Shown: piece by piece, positions 1 to 9,500 of the stretch | Position numbering within the stretch: position 1 is the first letter of the stretch | Layout of the letters: the number at the start of each line of letters is the position of its first letter | Assembly: GCA_004194705.1 (NCBI GenBank) | Contig: SADC01000886.1 | Location: forward strand, 620,001 to 684,000 | Origin: Ditylenchus dipsaci | Lineage: Eukaryota; Nematoda; Chromadorea; Rhabditida; Anguinidae | DNA length: 64,000 bases | Direction of reading: 5' to 3' | Translations under genes and position numbers: made by a program | The notes under the pieces: generated by a model | Database searches by the model: none | What the model was told of the DNA's origin: nothing | What the model saw: the letters and a program-made list of their open reading frames with translations, nothing else

Positions 1-547
1 TTGAAATATATCTCTAATAGAAGCTCACCTTAGAGAGAGGTTGAAACGTATAAGCCAATGGGCTTCGATTAGAGAAAATACGGTATGTTAAATGCGAAAA
101 TTTGAAAATAGCTAATCAGACCAAAAAGTATTATTTACCAAGTTAGACCTGTCGGTCTGTGTCTCAAACATTATATGTTCAATATGGTGGCGACCATTTA
201 GAAACGGGATAAATCTGTAACAATCATTTTTAGAATTAATTAAGACTTTTGAAATCTACCGCCAGTTTGCAAGGTGTTTAAACTCCACTTTAAACAGGAT
301 TATTTTAAACACACAAAGATTTTTTGAACAAATTCCGTGAAAAATTAAAAAGATATTTACTTCGCACTTATTCTTTGTCATTTCAGTGCTGATTAAGTCA
401 GTACCTAACCAGGCGGAATTTTATAAGAGAATTGTGACTTAGACTCAACTAAAGATAGCGATGGACCCAAATTTCGGATATTTTCTCGTACCCAATGATA
501 AACTTTTTAAATATTTGTTGTTTGTGTTATCAGGTGTGAAAACTCAC
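1..547. other. Left edge, 3' side of NPRL3; no gene resolved
   Basis: The remaining 3' exon(s) of NPRL3 should lie here or beyond the window edge, because the last exon found (548-576) ends in mid-codon with a good donor. I could not recognise a continuation. At about 68-91 there is one end of the recurrent TACCGTATT...CTCTAAT inverted-repeat family (here as attagagaaaatacggta). Nothing else is supported. Confidence 0.4.
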
Positions 548-3500
548 TTCACAAACTGTTGCACCATGTAAAATACCTGCAAAATACGCTTGTAGGTAGA
601 AAACTCTTTTTAATCTAGCTCACTTCCAGTTCAGGAACTCCAGAAAGTATGGCTTGACCACACAAGTCTGTCAAATAACCCCTCAGTTCCTCTGTTACGC
701 CATTTACTGATTTGATGACGGTATTGATCTGTAAGCAACATGTAAAAAATTATATACTAGATTCTTTTAAAAGTTCCCTGGGAATTTAAAATTTAATTTT
801 CCCTGCGCTTCAATTTCATCTTTCGTCATGCCGAATAGAGTAGGAGTGTCGAGTACTCGAAATCGAGTAATTTCGAGTAATATTTGAAATTACTATCGTT
901 ACCATCTCGGGCAGGAGACTATCCATCGAAGTGAAGTGTTTATGTCAAAAATCCAATAAAACTCTCGGAAAAATCTAATGGCAAATAGCCTACCCTAGGG
1001 GTTATACAGCTGGGGTCACATCCCTCTATTTTGGTATTAGATATTGGTGGCAGTCTAAAATTGCTCCGTAAATCACTGGATTTTATTTTCAAAAAAAATT
1101 ACAAATAAAGATAAGTGTGCAGCTGGACCAGCAGCTGATTCCTCAATAGGAATATAAGCATTTGCATTCTCAGATTGACTGGAGAATACAGAGCTGAAAT
1201 GTGGATTTACGTAGAAGCATAGGTGATAAATAAGCAAAACCCACAACTGTCAGCCAAAAAGCTGCCAAGGGAGGACGGAGGGGAGAATTGCTCCACTATT
1301 TCAGCCAGGCCACAGCCTTCAAATTGCTCGGAGAATGTGTTGACCATTCTGAATAAGGGGTAGAATGAGACATTTTGTTTTTCTTAAGTTGACAAAATAC
1401 GGCGAAAAGGTGACCTACGTGGTAAAAGAAGTGTGACAAGGGGTTGTAGTATAAACATTTGTGCTGCAGATTGGATAAATCACTAAACAATGTTATTGAG
1501 TAAAATGCTTAAAAAGTGGTGCAACCTATAGCTCTGGCCCACAAAAGATAGTGTTTGACTATTTGGAGAACTTGTAACAAAGCTGAATAATTTTTTTTAG
1601 TTTTGAAGGGGCTTCACAACTGAGTCTTGGTATACTGACACCCCCATCAAATTCGTTCCCACCTAACGTCCGACACTTTTTAGCCTCAATTTCTAAAAAA
1701 TTTTGCCAAATCTGATTTGTCAGTCCTAAATTAAATAATTCGTAGAGATTATAAATTTACCGGTCATTTTTTCTAGCTATCGATAAAGTGGAACCTGTTT
1801 AAAAAAAGAGGTACCATTTTGTAGGGAAATTTTTTATTTCGTCAAATTTGAAATTCAAGGAAAGTGGTAAACTGCTGTATTCTCGGCTCTGTACGCATTC
1901 GTGCAAAAAAAATATGCCTTGGTCCCCAAGCTGATATTTTTCAAAAAAATATTCCTCTTCAAAAGTCTCAAAAACTACTTATTTAAAATTTTTAGGCTTA
2001 GACAAGGATAGGCCAGCGTATGTTAGCACGGACTCAAACGCCTTTTTCTTACTCTTTTGTAGTTAGAGGAACGTGTTTGAGCCCGTCCTAACATACGCTG
2101 GCCTACGTTTTTCTAAGCCTAAATTTTTTATATTTCTAACACAAAAAGTTCATTAAAATGTTTTTTTGGCACATTTAGCAGACTTTTTTTTTGAAAATCG
2201 GCTTGGGGACAAAGGCAAAAATTTATTTTTTAAGATGCGCGAACGCGTATGGAGCGAAACGCGTATTACACCCCTAGTTTTTGTCTTTAGGGTCCCATCA
2301 ATTAGAGAGAATACGGTAGTTTATTTTATGCAAATAGAAGGGGCGCCTTTTTCAGAAATAGATGAATCAGATTGACGAAAATTTCCATAAAAAATCTTAT
2401 CGCTGTATTGCACAACTCTAGTTATAGGTGTGTCCCATACCAAGTAAACCAACAAATTAATGATTTTTTTTAACAATATTAAAAACATTTTTAAAAGTAA
2501 AAAAAACTCACGCAACCCTGTGGAGGCACTTAATTCTTCAATACTAAATTTTTTCTATTTTTTTGCACCGCAGGATTAGTGAAGTTAATAAAAACCTTAA
2601 ATTTGCCTCATACTTTTCCAAGAACTTGAGCACAAAGGGATTAGAATCAGGACTGGGCAAGCAGTCTTCCAGAAATAAGATTCCATGGTAGGGACACACT
2701 TGCTTCATTATTTCCTCCACCTCTTTGTTGGACTTGGGAGCTAGTCCTGCTTGCAGAAAAGCCTTTGGCTCAACACAAAAACCCACTTCTATGCAATCAT
2801 CCACAAACACATCACACATTCCGTAGTCTAAAAAATAATAAATAATATCAAACCAGTTGTTCTAATTTAGAGAGAATTTTTGTTCGAAATCAGGATTTTT
2901 GGGGTCCGCGACAATTCGCCTCCGGGACAATTCGCCTCCCGGGACAATTCGCCTCCGGGCCGATTCGCCTCCGGGACAATTCGCCTCCAGGGACAATTCG
3001 CCTCCAGGACAATTCGCCTCCGGGTCAATTCGCCTCCAGGGACAATTCGCCTCCAGGACAATTCGCCTCCGGTACAAAAAAAGTAGTATAAGTAATTTTT
3101 GAAAAGTCACAGTCAACATACCACATTCAAACCCTCATTTTCGAGGTGAAATTGTGTGGTAAATCCTGTTTGATAGGACCGAAACCGCGATTTCACCCAT
3201 CCGGACCCCAAAACCCAGGGTAGGTACCTTCAGGTCAGGTGTATGTTCACGTGGATGGCCTGAAATTTGAAAAAAAATTAAATCGAAAACCAACCATGCT
3301 ATCAAATGTAAATTTTGAGTTCACTGAAGCGATCCCCAAATTGGACGTAGGTATCCCTTTTCCAGGTGTATTCTCATTTACGGGCGTTAAGCGAATCGAT
3401 CCACACCAAACTGATCCATACCGAATTGGTCCACACACGAAATGGTCCACACTTTTCAAATTCGTACATTTTGAAAAATTTTGTAGTCTGAACCGACCAA

Positions 3501-6500
3501 ACCAAGTGGTCGTCCACTTGGAGCAATTTTTTTTTCACTTTTTTGGGTTCCAAAACCTATTTTCTGCACTAACTCGGGATGCTGAAGATGGTTTGATAGC
3601 GGTAAAATGCCGTTTTGTAAGCTATTTCTAGTTTTGGCAAGTTCAATTATTTCCCAATAACTAAAAAATACCATACAAAACCTTCTTTTACTATTATTGA
3701 ACCATCTTCAGCATGCCTGAATCAGTCCAGAAAACAGGTTTCGGAATATGAAAAACGTAAAAAAAATTTGCACCAAATTGACGACCACTTGATTCTGTTG
3801 TACTCAGATAGTGTAGTGTTACCCGGATAGTAATATTTTCGTCTTGTTAAGAACTTTTAAAATTTAAAATGTTTTTCTATGATCCACTTTAGTTCTACTG
3901 AATAATTCATGCACTAACTAAACCATGTGGTCGTCCACTTGATCAAAAGAAAGGCAGCTAAAGTTGGTTATAGCCTGATAAATTTTGAAGTCAAATAATT
4001 GTTGTCTCTATTATCTGAGCAGGGTAAGAATGCCTTATGAACAGGGAGCAATTGTCCATTATATACAGGTTCCGGTGAATACGTAGTATAAAATTCAATT
4101 TAAAAAGAGATGCAACACCAACACACGACGTGGGTATCCACTTGGTTCATATGAGTGTCCACTTGGTCAAATGTTTGTCAGTTTATCTAAACCATCTAAA
4201 TCTGAGATATTATATATAACTAGCTGTTTTGATGAACGTATCTAAAATCTGAGTAACTTTAGTGGCTGAATTTTTTGTGACTAGCTGGAGACCTCCATGA
4301 TCCAAGCGGACCATCTAAATGAACCATGTGGACAACAACATGAGAAAATTAGGGTGATCCGGTGATGGATTGACAGAAAAGTTCAAAAAATGATTCGAAT
4401 ACAACTACAACATTACCTTAACTGCAAAAATAAAAACTAAGAATAAGCTTATTGTTCGTGGAGTGAACTGACAGACTGAGCAGGAAATAAAAAATGTAAT
4501 TGGAGGCGAATTGTCCCGGAGGCGAATTGTCCCAGGAGGCGAATTGTCCTGGAGGCGAATTGTCCTGGAGGCGAATTGTCCTGGAGGCGAATTGTCCCGG
4601 GAGGCGAATCGGCCCGGAGGCGAATTGTCCTGGAGGCGAATTGTCCGTGTCCCGGATTTTTGAGACCCAAAACCTGATTTTGATATTTTGCGCATGGCCA
4701 CCATGCTCTCCAACCATCAAAACTTCGCTCTTTCATTTCCCACACCAGCATTTATTAACTATGTGTTTAACTGAACCCAGGGCTGCCATATGTCCTTTTT
4801 AAAAAGATTTTTCCTTTTTTTGGAGCCCAAATCTTTTTTTATTCTTGAAGTTTTAGTCAAAATTTTTTTTCGCTTCAAAATGGCGATAAGCACTACATAA
4901 AATGCACTTTTTCCTTCAAATTACTTTTTTTGCGAAAATGTCCTTTTTTAAAAATTGGTTTTTAACCTCTTATCTATTACCGCCACCCCTCAAGTTCGTT
5001 CCAGCCCAGGGTATGACGATTTTTCAGCTCGATTTTCATAGTCTTTTGCCAAACCTAACTCGTCAGTGTACACTGTATAGTCGGACCTCTCTATAACGGT
5101 ACCACAAAAGTTCGTTCCCACCTGGGCTCCGACACTTTTTTTACTTTAATTTTGAGGGCTTTTACCAGTTGTGTTTTGGCAGTCTTGTCCCGAATGTTGC
5201 AAGGATTCTGATTTCACCCATCATTTTTCAGAAATCCAAAATTTTTTCTTTTAAAAAACCAAAAACCTCTCTATAACGGCACCCCTATTCAAAAAACATA
5301 TAATGGAGAGGTCTTTGGTTTTTTAGAAGAAAAAATTTTAGATTTCTGAAAAACGATCTGAATGAAAAATTCGGAATCTTTACGACATTCAGGACTAGAT
5401 CGTCAAAACAGAACTGGCAAAAGCCCTCAAAAATTTCGGTAAAAAAGTGTCGACCATAGGTGGGAACGAACTTGTTGGGGGTATCGTTATAGAGAGGTCC
5501 GACTGTAGTCTAAAAAATCTCAAGGTTTCTGACTTTATTGACCATTTCTAACAATTTTATAAATTTAGCCAGTAAGGTCTGCAATTCTTGATTATATGCC
5601 ACCCTATATTGAAAAGAGGAATCTTAAATAAAAAGTTACCACAAACATCTTCGAAAACTTCTTTCAAGTGCTGACAAAGTCCACTTTTTTCTAAATCAAA
5701 TGTTTTTATTCGGCCATAAAATATCATTTTCAAATAAAAACCCAAAATGGCTGGATATGGACTGTGAGTTGCTTTTTGCTCGTCTGTGAGTGCCTCATAC
5801 TCATCCCAGGCTGGTTGCATTAGTTGAATCTAAATGAGCAACCCAGTGGCTACAGAAACAGATTGGCGCCAATACCTGCAATTTCAAGTAGTTGCATCTC
5901 TGCTGTTCACTGTTGATGGCTATAGCTATTTTCTTGCTCAACTTCTGGAAGGAGTCCACAATGTGGGATTCTGCTGAGCCAGGTAGCACGAACACCACAG
6001 CCAGACTGTGTGTGGAATTCTCGATGCGCCAGGGGAAACCGGCAAAGCGTATGTTGTCCACCTAAAGAAATAGTATAAATAGGAATAAGGGCCCTGGTGT
6101 CGAATCTGATCCTTTTTCGCATGAGTCCATCCCTGTGGTTTTTTTGGATGTTTTTTTTTTCTCTTTTTGGTTCTTCTGTTGTTTCACAAGCAGTAAACTA
6201 TTTGCCAAGATTACATTTTCTAGTTTATAAAGCAGATAAATATTTATTCCATCCAAAAGAGTGACCGGTGAGGGACCACGCCAAACAAATGAATTTAGGA
6301 ATAATTTTTGACCAGATAGCAAAATTATTTTTCTCATACTCATATACGCCACATGAATTTTTGCAAAAAAACAACAAGAGAAACTAGTATAACGAGGGAA
6401 AATATAAAAAACAGGTAGTCCAGGTAGAAATGGACCACGTAAATATATTTTTTTTATTTTTAAAGGGAGTATGAAAGCTGTTAAGGAGATAGTCTCGACG

Positions 6501-9500
6501 CGAAAGGATTTAACCAATTTTTTGTTTTTAAAATGTAGTTTCAGAGCCATATTTTGTCGACAACTCGATGTTGCAATGTCGGACAAACTTGTGCAAAGTT
6601 AAAAGTTTGATTAGCATGATCAATATCAGAATTTCGAAATTCATTGAAAAACTGCCCTAAAAACGGCAGTGTAAAATGAAAAAAATCCATTGAAAAGAGG
6701 CTGATTCGTTTCTCATTACATTTCGATTTTTAGGGCATTTTTTGTAAAAATGTCGAAATTCTGATATAGATGATGCTCATTCAACTTTTAATTTTGCACA
6801 AGTTTGCCTGACATTGCAACACCAAGTTGTCGACAAAATATGGCTCTAAAACCACATAAGAAAAACAAAAAACTTGGTTCAATCCTTTCGTGTCGAGAAT
6901 ATCTCCTTAACAGCTTTCACCCTCCTTTAAAGGGCCATTGCCGTCCCGACAACGAGAATTTCAAGTGTTTGAATTGGCGCGGGACAGTTCTCTTTCGTCT
7001 TTCATTGTACTCTTTTGACTTGCTTCGAATGACTCAAAAGAGTAAAATGAAAGACGAAAGAGAACTGTCCCGCGCCAATTCAAACACTTGAAATTCTCAT
7101 TGTCGGGCACGGCAATGGCCCTTTAACAAAACTAACTCTCCAAAATCAAAAATTATTTATTTCTAAATACCTTTGCAAAACCGAAAATTCATTTGTTAAT
7201 TATTTCCAAATACCTTAATTTCAAAAGGGACTCCACTCAGTCCCTCTTTTGGACACAGAAGGGAGCCAGCATTTTGACTGGCAGCACACTAAAGAACTTC
7301 ACTACAGTCGAGTCTCTCATTAACTTATTCCCCCATTAACATACAATCGATGCTTTTTTCGAATTTTTTCGAATTACACCATTTTTTATACAAAATGTTT
7401 TCTACAAAATTTCAATTTTTTATATAAAAAATTTGAAAAAGCTTGTAGGACCAAGACAAATTTTTTTTAATTTTTATAAAAAAATTGCCTTGGTCATACA
7501 AGCTGATTAAACTGACTGGTGTGTTCCGAAATTGACTGAGAGGTGTGTTCCAAAAATTAAACGGACTCTCCTATTAACATACACTATGCTAAATTATGAA
7601 ATTTGGAACTCTCGTTAACATACGAGAGTTTAACATACACCTCTCATTTACGTACGGCTAGACTCGGTCCCAAGGGTGTATTTCAATGAGAGACTCGACT
7701 CTATTAATATTCACTTATTGAATTGCGATCACAAATATAGTTACCCAAATCTGATGTCATGAGCTACAATAGCTGGACTGGTCTGACTAAAAGCAGTGAA
7801 CAAAATCAAAAACAGATCGGATCGAAAAACACCAGATTTAAAAGAAATTACTCAGCAATATTGTCATCAGTCTTTTTCCAGTCTTTGGTGCAGTCCTCTT
7901 CTTTGTCTATAATAGTGTGAAATACGGCTGGCTAAGATGTAAATGACTGGTACCTACCTACAACAGGCAGCTCAGCTGTGAATGGGTACATGAATAGCAC
8001 TCGCTCCGCTGAGTCATCCTTCTGCAAAAAAACCCAAAAATTTAGGGGTCACTACTTTTTGATACCAATTTTACTACGATTTTTGCTACCAAACTTTGTT
8101 ACCAACCTATGGTTATGATAATCAACATGTGAATATTAAAAAATATATAGTCAAAAATCGGTGACCCCCCCTAGACCGAATAAGGTCCAGAAATTTGGTG
8201 GTTTAGTTTCAAAGAGCTCCAAAAGCTCCCACCTAGGGTATGACACTTTTTTTACCTCGATTTTTTTATATTTGTTGCAAATATCGTCAGAATTCCGATT
8301 TTGCCGATCGTTTTAGCAAAAAAAACTTTTGACCTTAAAAAAGCAAAAACTCCCATTAACGTAAGGTTCTTTGAAAATATGGTTACGATAATCTGAGTTT
8401 TGTTTTTTTAAAGTAGCATGATCGCTGCCGATGGGAATACTTTGAAAGGCGGGTACCAGGTCAGTTCTAAAAGGAATTATTTTGAAATGCAAATTTGTTG
8501 AGTACCCTGCGTAGAACAAGTAATCCAAAGCACTTCTTTCGTTTAATAGCATTGGTGGCCTAGCAGTGTTTCCAAAATGAAAATGAAAACACGATGAAAA
8601 ATGAAAATTTCAGTGAAAATTTGAATGAAAATGAAATTTTCATTTTCATTTTCATTGAATGAAAAATTTTCATTTTCATTTTCATTTTGAAAGAAGAAAA
8701 TGAAAATGAAAATTTTCATTTTCATCAAATGAAAAAGGAGAATTTTCAGTGAAAAATGAAATTTTCACTGAAAATTTGTCCTTCTATCACGTTGACCTTT
8801 ATGGTTTTTTACTTGCAGCTACTGATCGAAACAATAATGCTTCTGGTGCTCAAGCTTTCTCTTGGAATCGTCGCTCGTTATCCGTTCCAGTGACTCATTT
8901 CTCCTCATCTGTGCCTACTCGTCAACAAACTCTTACAATAGTCCGAATCTAGCTGCTGCTCCTGTCATCGAAGTTAGTCTACCGCTATGTAAGATACAAC
9001 TTCCTTTATATCTTTTTTTTTATCAACTATCTACAGGTCTGTACCGACGGCTCCTGCTATCAAAACAGTGAATCTGGCATTGGCGTCTACTTTGGGGATA
9101 ATCATGATTGAACTTGAGTCAAGCGCTTGCTCCTCCTCATGATAGTGGTCTGGCTGAAATCTCTGCTGCTCGTATGGGACTTACGTCCCCACGAAACTGG
9201 TCGCACTACAAGTCGGTTATTTTTACTGTTTATTTTATTTGTCGTTATGTGTTTTGTTTTGATCTATAGTTCTAAAAATGTGGCTGTGAAGACAGACTAC
9301 TTTGGGACCATTCAAGCTCCTCAGTCTCAATGGCTTCTCTGAATGGCAGCTTTGTGAATGAATGGGTTTACCAGGAAATGAAGCGGTAGTCATCGTATTA
9401 CTCCAGTTTCTTTGGTACCATTATTTTCAGGCTGATGGACTCGCTAGGATATCGACAAGCAGAGGTCGTTCACGCACTCCGTCAAGGTCCAGGTCAAGAA

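Noticed and set aside
2909..3075. CRISPR-like regular repeats
   Set aside because: Units of 16-17 bp are directly abutting with no unique spacers, and the array has an inverted partner; it is a minisatellite in a eukaryotic genome.
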